Part shown: piece by piece, positions 26,744-35,528 of the stretch | Numbering within the stretch: the stretch's first letter is position 1 | Layout of the letters: each line of letters starts with the position of its first letter | From: an uncultured Prevotellaceae bacterium | Lineage (GTDB): Bacteria; Bacteroidota; Bacteroidia; Bacteroidales; Muribaculaceae | DNA length: 54,200 nucleotides | Assembly (NCBI GenBank): GCA_900320055.1 | Contig: ONQS01000026.1 | Location: 1 to 54,200, forward strand | Direction: 5' to 3' | Translations under genes and position numbers: made by a program | Notes under the pieces: model-generated | The model's input: only the letters and a program-made list of their open reading frames with translations | The model's database searches: none | What the model was told of the DNA's origin: nothing

Positions 26744-28144
26744 ATGGATAGCAACATAGTCAAAATAGCGATAATCAGCGACTTGCACGTGATGGCCCCA
26801 CAACTGCTGGTGAATGACGGCAGCGCCTTTGAGCAATACCTGAGGCGCGACCGCAAGATGCTACGCGAGAGCACAGAAATCCTAAGCACCCTAGTCAGTG
26901 ACATCATCGAGCAGAAGCCTCACATCGTGCTGGTGACAGGCGACCTCACCAAGGACGGCGAGCGCGCCAGCCATCAGGTTGTGGCCTCACAACTTCAGCG
27001 CCTTACACAGGCTGGCATAGAAGTGCTTGTCGTGCCTGGCAACCACGACATCAACAATCCTGACGCCAAGATTTATGACCGAGACAGCGCCATACCCACC
27101 GACACCATCACCCGCAGCGAGTTTGCCCACCTCTATCACGACATGGGCTATGATAGCCGCTCGCGACGCGATCCCGACACGCTCAGTTACTGCCGCGATG
27201 TGACCGACAAGTTAACCATACTGGCCATCGACGCTTGCATGGACAGGCTCAACACCTTTGTCTCGCGCGGGGATGCCCAGGATCACTGTAAGACCAGCGG
27301 CATGCTCACCGCTGCCAGCCAGCAGTGGCTCGTCGAACAGGCAACAGCCGCCACCGCAGCGGGCCGGCGGGTTATCGCCATGATGCACCATCACCTGGTG
27401 CCTCACTTCCACATGGAGGATACCCTGGCATCACCCTATATGGTCGATGACGCCAGCCAGTTGTGCCAACGCCTGGTCAAAGCCGATGTCCACGTCATCT
27501 TCACCGGGCACCTCCATATCACCGACGTCAGCCAGACGACTCTGCGTGAGGGCTCCATGATCGAGGTCGCCACAGCCGCCGCGGTGGGTTATCCCTGCCA
27601 GTGGCGTATGGTCAACTGCCATCCCGCGGCCGGCAAACTGCAACTGCGCACCATCACCCTGCACAGCCTCCCATCCGACCCCCAATTCAGCGACCACTCG
27701 CGCCAACTGTTCACCGACAGCATCCCCACCATCACCCGCGGCATCCTCACGCGCTACTGGCCCAACATCACTCAGGCCATCGACAACTACAGCATCAAGC
27801 ACCCGCTCATCATGCGGCACGTGAACCTGCCCGACACGCCCGACGGCATCGCCAACCTGCTGCTCAATAATCTGCAGGAGCCTGTGACCAGAGCCTATAT
27901 CGCATTTGCACAGGGCAACGAGACCGGCAACAACCAACTGGTGGAGCAACTCATCCGCGGCGCCGAGCAAGTCGTCAACGAGACCATAAGCGGCATTCTG
28001 CGGCCCGTGGCCAAGGCAGCACTGAGGCTGCGCATCTACGGCATTGCGCGACAGGTGCTTCGCAGCATTCTTGAGGATCGTAACGATATCGGCACCAAGC
28101 ACGAAACCGTCATCAACGACCACACCGCAATCATCAGTTTCTAA
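26744..28144 (+). CDS. Calcineurin-like phosphoesterase without signal peptide (tandem paralogue)
   Basis: A 466-aa paralogue with the same metal motifs (IISDLH, LVTGDLTKDGE, VPGNHDINNP, MMHHHLVPH, IFTGHLHITD) and the same helical C-terminal half, ending in a matching ILEDRN..GT segment. From the ATG at 26744 there is no signal peptide, and the in-frame extension to 26702 adds none (IKDSTPSSTPSYA). The product should be cytosolic, unlike its neighbour, unless export uses another route. A stable hairpin at 28178-28204 follows the stop. Confidence 0.88.
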   Translation: MDSNIVKIAIISDLHVMAPQLLVNDGSAFEQYLRRDRKMLRESTEILSTLVSDIIEQKPHIVLVTGDLTKDGERASHQVVASQLQRLTQAGIEVLVVPGNHDINNPDAKIYDRDSAIPTDTITRSEFAHLYHDMGYDSRSRRDPDTLSYCRDVTDKLTILAIDACMDRLNTFVSRGDAQDHCKTSGMLTAASQQWLVEQATAATAAGRRVIAMMHHHLVPHFHMEDTLASPYMVDDASQLCQRLVKADVHVIFTGHLHITDVSQTTLREGSMIEVATAAAVGYPCQWRMVNCHPAAGKLQLRTITLHSLPSDPQFSDHSRQLFTDSIPTITRGILTRYWPNITQAIDNYSIKHPLIMRHVNLPDTPDGIANLLLNNLQEPVTRAYIAFAQGNETGNNQLVEQLIRGAEQVVNETISGILRPVAKAALRLRIYGIARQVLRSILEDRNDIGTKHETVINDHTAIISF

Positions 28145-28680
28145 CCAGTGGCAACCCGACCACAAGCAAAAAAAGACGGTGCGATTTTTCACAAAATCGC
28201 AACCGCCAAATTCTTAGAGTATGAGAAAATACACTTGATGTTTTATTTACATCGCAAATATACTTCTTTTTCACAAAACAAAACTTTTTTACACAAAAAA
28301 TATTATTATTTAAAAGGTAGAACCCTGTTATTACGACAATCTTCTCCACCTTTGAGCCTTCGGCATGGCAGGTATTGTGCCATCTGCAGGACCGGTCAGC
28401 GAGCCGGCAATCGGCTTATCTGTGTTCAAATCCAGCAGTGCCCATACCGCAGCGCTATCGATAAGCATAAGACTCAAAAATCGCCCAATAAAATAGAAAA
28501 TTGAAATAAATTACGCATTTTTCAACATTATTTTCTTTACAATTGAACAAAATTTCTACTGAAACGAATAGTTTTGATATCATTTTGTCTAAATTATTGC
28601 AATTTTGTTTGGTTTGATAGGTTTTACGAATTATTTTTGCAATTATGTTATAATTAGCATCTTATCAAAATCGTGATATT
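28145..28680 (+). other. AT-rich spacer with hairpin and LuxR-gene promoter
   Basis: A 536-bp region with no convincing gene. The hairpin GCGATTTT/AAAATCGC at 28181-28200 may end the phosphoesterase transcript, although it lacks a U-tract. The middle (28320-28480) is GC-richer and unassigned. The promoter TTTG (28608-28611), 20 bp, TATTTTTG (28632-28639) lies ~42 bp before the LuxR-type gene. AT content is far above the neighbours, which may mark acquired DNA or a large regulatory region. Confidence 0.55.
28608..28639 (+). promoter_or_regulatory. Promoter of the LuxR-type gene
   Basis: TTTG, N20, TATTTTTG fits the Bacteroidetes -33/-7 promoter exactly. Confidence 0.6.
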
Positions 28681-28899
28681 ATGAGTGCCCCCAGAATCGA
28701 ACTGACTTCTCGTGAGAGAGAAGTATTGGAATTGCTGTCGATAGGATATAACAGCAAAGAGATTGGTGAGAGAATTTTCATCTCATCCAATACTGTTGAA
28801 TACCACCGAAAACAGTTACTGCGCAAAACCAATTCGCGCAACGTGGCTGAACTCATCGGTAAGGCATTCCGCACTGGTTTGCTGAAGATTAACGATTGA
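28681..28899 (+). CDS. Orphan LuxR/GerE-type DNA-binding protein
   Basis: A 72-aa protein that is essentially one GerE helix-turn-helix domain: LTSREREVLELLSIGYNSKEI, then the recognition region ISSNTVEYHRKQLLRKT. Full response regulators have a receiver domain in front; here nothing precedes it and the promoter is immediately upstream, so it is a free-standing DNA-binding module. It may dimerise as NarL-type domains do. Own promoter upstream, own terminator downstream; no sensor kinase nearby. Its targets are unknown. Confidence 0.85.
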   Translation: MSAPRIELTSREREVLELLSIGYNSKEIGERIFISSNTVEYHRKQLLRKTNSRNVAELIGKAFRTGLLKIND

Positions 28900-28921
28900 T
28901 AGCATCAGTTTTTAACCGTTT

Positions 28922-28957
28922 AAGGGCTATGCCGGACAAGGGGTATAGCCTTATTTT
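28922..28957 (+). terminator. Terminator of the LuxR-type gene
   Basis: The stem AAGGGCTATGCC/GGGTATAGCCTT is followed by ATTTTT. Confidence 0.8.
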
Positions 28958-29031
28958 TGGAACAATCGCATTACCGAATTAGGTAGTCCGCTCATTATCA
29001 CTTCACATTCAGCCCTACACAAAACAAGCAA

Positions 29032-29067
29032 ACCCACGCCCGCAGCACTATGGCTACAGGCGTGGGT
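29032..29067. terminator. Terminator of mscL (minus), convergent region
   Basis: The stem ACCCACGCC/GGCGTGGGT is followed on the minus strand by a T-rich TTGCTTGTTTTG. Confidence 0.7.
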
Positions 29068-29119
29068 CCTTAATTTGGGCTTGGGCTATGCAAGACAGCC
29101 ACTGCCACGACAAGCGGGA

Positions 29120-29617
29120 TTACTTCTTCTCCTTAAGCAGGTCGCGGATGTCGGTCAGCAACTCTTCCTGAGTGGGACCAGCAGGAGCAGCGGGCTCTTC
29201 CTTCTTGGGCATAAGTTTGTTCATAGCCTTAATCATCAAGAAGATGCACAGAGCGATAATCAGGAAGTCGATGATGTTCTGGATGAAGGCACCATACTTC
29301 AGCACGGCACCCGTAGCCTCAGCAGCAACGCCAGCGTTGGCAGCAGCGGCATTGACAGCACTGGCAGCGGCATCAACAGCGCCCTCGGCACCAACAGCCG
29401 AAGCAGCGTCGCCTACCATCTCCGATACGGGAGGCAAGTGATACTCCAGGCCCGAGAGATCGATACCACCGGTCAGCAGACCGATTGCGGGCATCAGCAC
29501 GTCATCAACGAGCGAAGTGACAATCTTACCAAAGGCACCGCCAATGATTACACCGACAGCCATGTCCATTACATTGCCCTTCATTGCAAACTCTTTAAAC
29601 TCTTTTACAAAACCCAT
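29120..29617 (-). CDS. mscL: Large-conductance mechanosensitive channel with an expanded loop
   Basis: A 165-aa channel that opens under membrane tension during osmotic downshock. The N-terminal helix and TM1 are typical ([22 protein letters not shown]), as are TM2 ([22 protein letters not shown]) and the C-terminal coiled-coil [14 protein letters not shown]. coli MscL has 136 aa. The extra length is mainly an Ala-rich insertion (about residues 72-103) in the periplasmic loop. Monocistronic. Confidence 0.95.
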   Translation of the reverse strand: MGFVKEFKEFAMKGNVMDMAVGVIIGGAFGKIVTSLVDDVLMPAIGLLTGGIDLSGLEYHLPPVSEMVGDAASAVGAEGAVDAAASAVNAAAANAGVAAEATGAVLKYGAFIQNIIDFLIIALCIFLMIKAMNKLMPKKEEPAAPAGPTQEELLTDIRDLLKEKK

Positions 29618-29733
29618 AATCTTTCAGTTTTTAAAAATTAATATTATGCTTATGACAATTATTAAACAATCTTAATTGAGGTCCAAAAGCAATATTTTAG
29701 CCCGTCAGACCCATGCCATTGGAGATTTTTTCT

Positions 29734-29760
29734 TAACTTTGCAGTCGCAAGGCGACTGCT
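29734..29760 (+). promoter_or_regulatory. gapA promoter with hairpin at the predicted mRNA start
   Basis: TAACTTTG at 29734-29741 matches TAnnTTTG. Immediately after it comes the perfect inverted repeat GCAGTCGC AAG GCGACTGC. The predicted leader to the gapA ATG is ~105 nt and AT-rich after the hairpin. Confidence 0.6.
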
Positions 29761-29842
29761 CCGTTGCAAACGTCATTGCAAAGATAATAAAAAAAACAAA
29801 TAAAAGTTACATATCTATATTATTTATTAAAAATTCATTTAA

Positions 29843-30889
<1,047 letters not shown>

Positions 30890-30913
30890 TCGACCCTCAC
30901 TTGCTTAATGACT

Positions 30914-30955
30914 ATCCCCGCATGTGTGATTCAACACATGTGGGGATTTTTCATA
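30914..30955 (+). terminator. Terminator of gapA
   Basis: The stem ATCCCCGCATGTGT/ACACATGTGGGGAT is followed by TTTTTCAT. Confidence 0.88.
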
Positions 30956-30970
30956 AAAAACAATAAAAAA

Positions 30971-31003
30971 TTTGGATTGGTACAGACTTGTGACGTAACT
31001 TTG
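30971..31003 (+). promoter_or_regulatory. Promoter of the rubredoxin gene
   Basis: TTTG (30971-30974), 21 bp, TAACTTTG (30996-31003) is a full Bacteroidetes promoter. The leader to the ATG at 31056 is about 48 nt. Confidence 0.65.
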
Positions 31004-31055
31004 TAACCAAACATTATCAATTATTATTATTCACCATCTAAAACAATTCACGACA

Positions 31056-31169
31056 ATGAAGAAATGGAAATGCGTTGTGTGTGGTTACATCCATGAGGGT
31101 GACACACCTCCCGAAGAGTGCCCCCTGTGCGGCGTCGGCCCCGAGGACTTTGAGGAAGTGACCGAGTAA
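31056..31169 (+). CDS. 37-aa free-standing rubredoxin-like protein
   Basis: A very small frame: [16 protein letters not shown], then [16 protein letters not shown]. The two CxxCG motifs bind a single iron. Only ~12 residues separate them, as in the rubredoxin domain of rubrerythrins, not ~29 as in classical rubredoxins. It closely resembles the first ~37 residues of the rubrerythrin encoded 87 bp downstream. It has its own promoter, and I see no TAnnTTTG before rubrerythrin, so the two may be co-transcribed. A cytosolic electron carrier to rubrerythrin is the likely role (inference). Confidence 0.85.
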   Translation: MKKWKCVVCGYIHEGDTPPEECPLCGVGPEDFEEVTE

Positions 31170-31256
31170 CAGTCACAACTGTTATAACGGACTCTTTTTG
31201 CTACTAACTATCTGTGTTTAACTTACTAACAAATAAATCAACTATCAATAACTATT

Positions 31257-31808
31257 ATGGCTAAAAAATGGATCTGCACCGTGTGCGGTTACGTGCACGA
31301 GGGTGATACTCCTCCCGAGAAATGTCCACAGTGTAAACAACCCGCCGAGAAGTTCAAGGAACTCAAAGAGGATGCTGAGGTAAACTATGCCGCCGAGCAC
31401 GTTGTCGGCGTTGCCAAGGGCATTGACCCCGAAATCCTCGATGGCCTCAAGGCCCATTTTGAGGGTGAATGCTCTGAAGTGGGTATGTACCTGGCGATGG
31501 CACGTCAAGCCGACCGTGAGGGCTATCCCGAGATTGCCGAGGCCTTCAAGCGTTACGCATTTGAGGAGGCTGACCACGCATCACGATTTGCTGAACTGCT
31601 GGGCGAAGTCGTTTGGGACACCAAGACCAACCTCGAGAAGCGTATGGCAGCCGAGGCTGGTGCATGCGAGGATAAGACCCGCATCGCCAAACTCGCCAAG
31701 GCTCAAGGCCTGGACGCCATCCACGACACCGTTCACGAGATGGCACGCGACGAGGCTCGTCACGGACAAGGCTTCACCGGCCTGTACAACCGCTTCTTCA
31801 AGAAGTAA
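31257..31808 (+). CDS. Rubrerythrin with N-terminal rubredoxin domain (reverse rubrerythrin)
   Basis: A 183-aa peroxide-scavenging protein. The rubredoxin domain comes first ([24 protein letters not shown]), then a ferritin-like four-helix domain whose di-iron ligands are in [25 protein letters not shown] and [12 protein letters not shown]. Classical rubrerythrin has the reverse order. Such proteins reduce hydrogen peroxide to water in anaerobes. Terminator at 31838-31868. Confidence 0.93.
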   Translation: MAKKWICTVCGYVHEGDTPPEKCPQCKQPAEKFKELKEDAEVNYAAEHVVGVAKGIDPEILDGLKAHFEGECSEVGMYLAMARQADREGYPEIAEAFKRYAFEEADHASRFAELLGEVVWDTKTNLEKRMAAEAGACEDKTRIAKLAKAQGLDAIHDTVHEMARDEARHGQGFTGLYNRFFKK

Positions 31809-31837
31809 GCCACACGCTCTACGCTAAACCAATCACT

Positions 31838-31875
31838 GTGGGCGCCCGATCACAAATCAGGCGCCCACATTATTT
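31838..31875 (+). terminator. Terminator of rubrerythrin
   Basis: The stem GTGGGCGCC/GGCGCCCAC is followed by ATTATTTA. Confidence 0.8.
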
Positions 31876-31883
31876 AGGGGAAC

Positions 31884-32029
31884 GATATAGCAGCCCAAAC
31901 CCTGCGGGGCTAATGCGAATTACGCGAATTTTGACTCATTGAATGAGAAATAATTAATTGTTTTCGTGAAATTCGTCTCACTCACGAAATTAGCAAAAAT
32001 AAAAACGTTTCAGGGTCAACTGCTATATC
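31884..32029. mobile_element. MITE-like 146-bp element with imperfect terminal inverted repeats
   Basis: The left end reads GATATAGCAG (31884-31893) then ACCCTG (31899-31904). The right end reads CAGGGT (32011-32016) then CTGCTATATC (32020-32029), their reverse complements. The inside is AT-rich with further partial symmetry (CTAAT at one side, ATTAG at the other). It holds no protein, and no target-site duplication is evident. Its right half is the repeat also seen at 262-320. Confidence 0.5.
31963..32022 (+). repeat. Dispersed ~60 bp intergenic repeat, copy 2
   Basis: Partner of the minus-strand copy at 262-320. Shared blocks include TTCGTG, GTCTCA, CGAAATT and TTTCAGGGTC-ACTGC. Confidence 0.6.
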
Positions 32030-32110
32030 ATTGCCTTATTCACCTTATTTATATAAAACCTCCCTGCAGGCCTTCTGTCACAAGCGATGGCAGTGTCACT
32101 ACCCTGGGGG

Positions 32111-32157
32111 ATAAAAACGATCGCCTGGGCGCTTCTTGCGACGCTCAGGCGATCGTT
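32111..32157 (-). terminator. Terminator of secDF
   Basis: A perfect 12-bp stem, AACGATCGCCTG/CAGGCGATCGTT, extends inward to ~16 bp. On the minus strand it is followed by TTTTATCCC. It lies 83 bp after the secDF stop. Confidence 0.7.
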
Positions 32158-32192
32158 AAGGTGTACTCCCGCTGGGATGACTGGGACGATAT

Positions 32193-32219
32193 GCCGGCCC
32201 TGCGGCCAGCCGGTTTTTT
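32193..32219 (+). terminator. Orphan plus-strand terminator-like hairpin
   Basis: The GC-rich stem (GCCGGCC..GGCC.GCCGG) is followed by TTTTTT on the plus strand. No plus-strand gene precedes it within 380 bp except rubrerythrin, which already has a terminator. Confidence 0.4.
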
Positions 32220-32239
32220 ATGAGAGATTCATCAGGAAA

Positions 32240-35218
32240 TTACCTCTTGGCTGCAAGGGCTGCCTCCTTCTTGTCGCTGCGACGGGCAATCCAGTAAGCC
32301 ACGGGCGAAGCGATGAACAGAGACGAGCAGGTACCGATGATAACACCGAGGATCATCGCGAAGATGAAACTGCGGATCGACTCACCGCCGAAGAACAGCA
32401 TGATGAACAGCACGAGCAGGGTCGTGATAGAGGTCATCAAGGTTCGTGACAGGGTGCTGCACAACGCCTTGTTGAAGGTGGCGTAGAGATCCTGCTTGGG
32501 ATAGAGTTTGCGGTACTCACGCACACGGTCAAAGACAACCACGGTATCGTTCACCTGATAACCGATAACGGTCAGGATAGCGGCGATAAAGGTCTGGTCG
32601 ATCTCCATCGAGAAGGGCAGCAGGCCATGCAGGTTGTAGAAGCCGATGACAATAAACGAGGTGAATGCTACAGCAGCCAGAGCGCCGATCGAGAAAGCGA
32701 TGTTGCGGAAGCGGAACAGGATGTACAATGCCATGGCAAGCAGTGAGAAGAGCACAGCCCAGATAGCCTGGCGCGTCATGTCGCTAGCGATGCTCGGGCC
32801 CACAGTCTCGCTCGATACGACGCCCACACTCTCGTTAGAGGTGCTGAAGTCGTCCTTGCTCATGTTGCCCAGTTCGCTCTTGAGGCCCTCATAGAGTTTG
32901 CCCATGATCTCGTCGTCAACACCCTCGCTGGCGTCGTTGATCTTGTAGTTGGTCGATATGCGCACCTTGGTATCGTTATCGATGGTGATAACCGAGGTGT
33001 TAGCGCCGTCGAACAGCGGAGCCAATTGAGCCTGCAGCGCCGGGGTCGATACGGGATGATCAAATTGAACAATGAAGTTGCGGCCACCCGAGAAGTCGAT
33101 GCCACGGTTCAAACCGCGCACGCCGAACAGGATGCCCATGATCACGATCAGAGCCAGAACGATGACCGAAGTCTTCTTGGCGGCACCCATGAAGTTGAAC
33201 TGTACGTTCTCCATCAGGTGACGGGTCAGGCTGGTGTTGAAGGTCATCTTGTCGAAGGTGCCCTTGTTCACGAAGTGCTCCATCACCAGACGGGTAGCGA
33301 ACACTGCGGTGAAGAACGAGCAGCAGATACCGATTACCAACGTCACGGCAAAACCGCGGATGGGACCAGAACCGAGCAGAATCAGGATGATACCGGTGAT
33401 GATAGTGGTCAAGTTAGAGTCGAAGATGGCCGAGAACGCGTTCTTGTAACCATCGCTGACGGCAGCCTTCAGGCCCTTACCGGCACGCAACTCCTCCTTG
33501 CAGCGCTCGAAGATAAGCACGTTGGCATCCACCGCCATACCGAGCGTCAGCACGATACCGGCGATACCAGGCAAGGTAAGCACACTCTGGAACGAAGCCA
33601 GGATACCGATGGTGAAGAAGAGGTTCATCAGCAGACCCAAGTTGGCGATGCTGCCAGCGTAGATACCATAGGTGCAAACCATGAAGATCATCAGCAGAAC
33701 CAATGCGATAATGAACGAAATCAGACCCTTGCGGATCGACTCCTTACCCAGCGACGGGCCAATCACACTCTCACTGGCCACGTTGACACGTGCTACCATC
33801 TTACCAGACTCGAGCACGTTAGCAAGGTCACCAGCCTCCTCGACGGTGAAGCGGCCACTGATCTGTGAGCGACCACCATCAATCTGGCTGTTGACGTTGG
33901 GGAACGAGTAAACCTGATCGTCAAGCACGATGGCGATAGCCTTACCGATGTTCTGACCGGTGATGCGGCTCCACTGGTGAGCGCCCTCATCGTTCATGGT
34001 CATCGATACGACCTGACCCTGCAGGTTGTCAAACTCACTGGTTGCGCGGGTAACGACGTCACCATTCAGCACGGGCTGACCGTTGACGGTGCGCAGTGCA
34101 ACGAGTTGGAAAGCCTCCTGGCCACCCTGCATCTTCTCGGGCTTAACAGTCCAAGCCACCTTCAGGTCGGCGGGCAGGATAGTCTTGGCAATGGGCGAGT
34201 GGAAGATGGCGTTGACGGCAGCGGTATCGCTAGCGCTGACATAACCCAGAACGGGCGAGCCTGCGCCACCACCAGCCAGAGCCTCAAAACCGGTCAGTTG
34301 AGCCAGCGTCTTTTCGCCGGTCTGAGCGGGAGCGGCCTTGGGAGCAGCCTGAGCAGCACTGTCGGCGGCTGCGGGAGCAGCAGCGGTAGCAGTGGTGTCG
34401 GCAGCAGCGGCGGCAGTCGTCTTGTTGGCCTGGGCTTGGTCACTGAGTTGACGCAGAGCGCCAACGACATCACCCAGCGTGTAGGTCTCGTAAAATTCCA
34501 GGTTGGCAGCGCCCTGCAACAGTTTGCGAACGCGCTCGGGCTCTTTCACACCCGGCAACTCGAGCAGGATGCGGCCAGTGCTCTGCAACTTCTGGATATT
34601 GGGTGAAACCACACCAAAGCGGTCGATACGGTTACGCAGCACCTTGTAGGAGTTGTCCACCATGCTGTTGACCTCATCGTTGAGGATGCTCTGCACCTCA
34701 CGGTCGTTGGCATTGGGTTTCTCCCTGATGCGCTCGATGCCACGGAAGATCTGAGCCAGGCTGCCCTCGGGAGCCAACTTCTTGTACTCCTTGCAGAAGG
34801 AGCCCACGAAGTCGTCCTGTGCGGTCTGGTTGTTGGACACGTTGTCGATGGCCTGGTTAAACTTCTTGTCAGGATTGTTGTTCGCAAGAGCGCGCAAGAT
34901 GTCGGGCACCGAAATCTGCAGTGTCACATTCATACCACCCTTCAAGTCAAGGCCGAGGCCTAACTCTTTTTCACGAACTTGCTGGAAGGTGTAATAACCA
35001 AGATACACCTTCTCATTGGCGAGGGAATCCAAACACTCATTGAGCGCTGCTTTGTACTTCTCGTTGCTGGTGTCGGCAGACTTAATGCCAGCAGCGGCAA
35101 GGGCCTTCTGTTCTGCTACGTTCTGGTAGTGATTGCTCACAAAGGTGAACGACAGATAGAAAGCGCAAATCAACAACAGTGCAATGGTCAGGACTCTAAT
35201 AAAACCTTTAGTTTGCAT
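32240..35218 (-). CDS. secDF: Fused protein translocase subunit SecDF
   Basis: A 992-aa inner-membrane protein that uses the proton motive force to help SecYEG export proteins. The SecD half has an N-terminal helix (FIRVLTIALLLICAFYLSF), the DLKGGMNVTLQI motif and five clustered helices. The SecF half begins near the GIDFSGGRNFIVQF motif (about residue 720) and has its own helices. Fusion of SecD and SecF is usual in Bacteroidetes. An Ala-rich, low-complexity insert (~260-300) interrupts the periplasmic P1 domain. Monocistronic, with -7 box TATATTTG upstream. Confidence 0.97.
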   Translation of the reverse strand: MQTKGFIRVLTIALLLICAFYLSFTFVSNHYQNVAEQKALAAAGIKSADTSNEKYKAALNECLDSLANEKVYLGYYTFQQVREKELGLGLDLKGGMNVTLQISVPDILRALANNNPDKKFNQAIDNVSNNQTAQDDFVGSFCKEYKKLAPEGSLAQIFRGIERIREKPNANDREVQSILNDEVNSMVDNSYKVLRNRIDRFGVVSPNIQKLQSTGRILLELPGVKEPERVRKLLQGAANLEFYETYTLGDVVGALRQLSDQAQANKTTAAAAADTTATAAAPAAADSAAQAAPKAAPAQTGEKTLAQLTGFEALAGGGAGSPVLGYVSASDTAAVNAIFHSPIAKTILPADLKVAWTVKPEKMQGGQEAFQLVALRTVNGQPVLNGDVVTRATSEFDNLQGQVVSMTMNDEGAHQWSRITGQNIGKAIAIVLDDQVYSFPNVNSQIDGGRSQISGRFTVEEAGDLANVLESGKMVARVNVASESVIGPSLGKESIRKGLISFIIALVLLMIFMVCTYGIYAGSIANLGLLMNLFFTIGILASFQSVLTLPGIAGIVLTLGMAVDANVLIFERCKEELRAGKGLKAAVSDGYKNAFSAIFDSNLTTIITGIILILLGSGPIRGFAVTLVIGICCSFFTAVFATRLVMEHFVNKGTFDKMTFNTSLTRHLMENVQFNFMGAAKKTSVIVLALIVIMGILFGVRGLNRGIDFSGGRNFIVQFDHPVSTPALQAQLAPLFDGANTSVITIDNDTKVRISTNYKINDASEGVDDEIMGKLYEGLKSELGNMSKDDFSTSNESVGVVSSETVGPSIASDMTRQAIWAVLFSLLAMALYILFRFRNIAFSIGALAAVAFTSFIVIGFYNLHGLLPFSMEIDQTFIAAILTVIGYQVNDTVVVFDRVREYRKLYPKQDLYATFNKALCSTLSRTLMTSITTLLVLFIMLFFGGESIRSFIFAMILGVIIGTCSSLFIASPVAYWIARRSDKKEAALAAKR

Positions 35219-35456
35219 TTTGTGAATTGTGAATTATTTAATTAATTTTTGTTAAATTTCGCTTCACTCGACTTTTTCAGCCTGCAAATATACATCTTTT
35301 TCTTAACGTGGGACATAAAAAATCCAAGTTTTTGCCTTACACCTTATTAAAATTAAAGGGAAAACGGACCTTTTCGGCACTTTTCACCCTTCAAAAGCGC
35401 CAAAATGCTTCCTATCTCACCGATTGACAGGCTTTCAAGCATGGCACAAAATTGAC
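35219..35456 (-). promoter_or_regulatory. secDF promoter region and AT-rich spacer
   Basis: TATATTTG on the minus strand at 35285-35292 is an exact -7 match, about 67 bp before the secDF start. The rest of the spacer up to the AKR terminator at 35457 shows no gene. Confidence 0.55.
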
Positions 35457-35499
35457 GCGCGGCAGTGCCGGGATGCCGTCATCCCACTCACTGCCGCGC
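35457..35499 (-). terminator. Terminator of the polyferredoxin-AKR operon
   Basis: The two-part stem GCGCGGCAGTG/CACTGCCGCGC with inner GGGAT/ATCCC is followed by CAATTTTG on the minus strand. Confidence 0.75.
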
Positions 35500-35528
35500 G
35501 CCTTGTGATTGGAGCCGTAAGCGACCGG

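Noticed and set aside
31966-32223. 85-codon plus-strand frame
   Set aside because: It begins with GTG inside the repeat and crosses the MITE-like end and the secDF terminator; no protein features.
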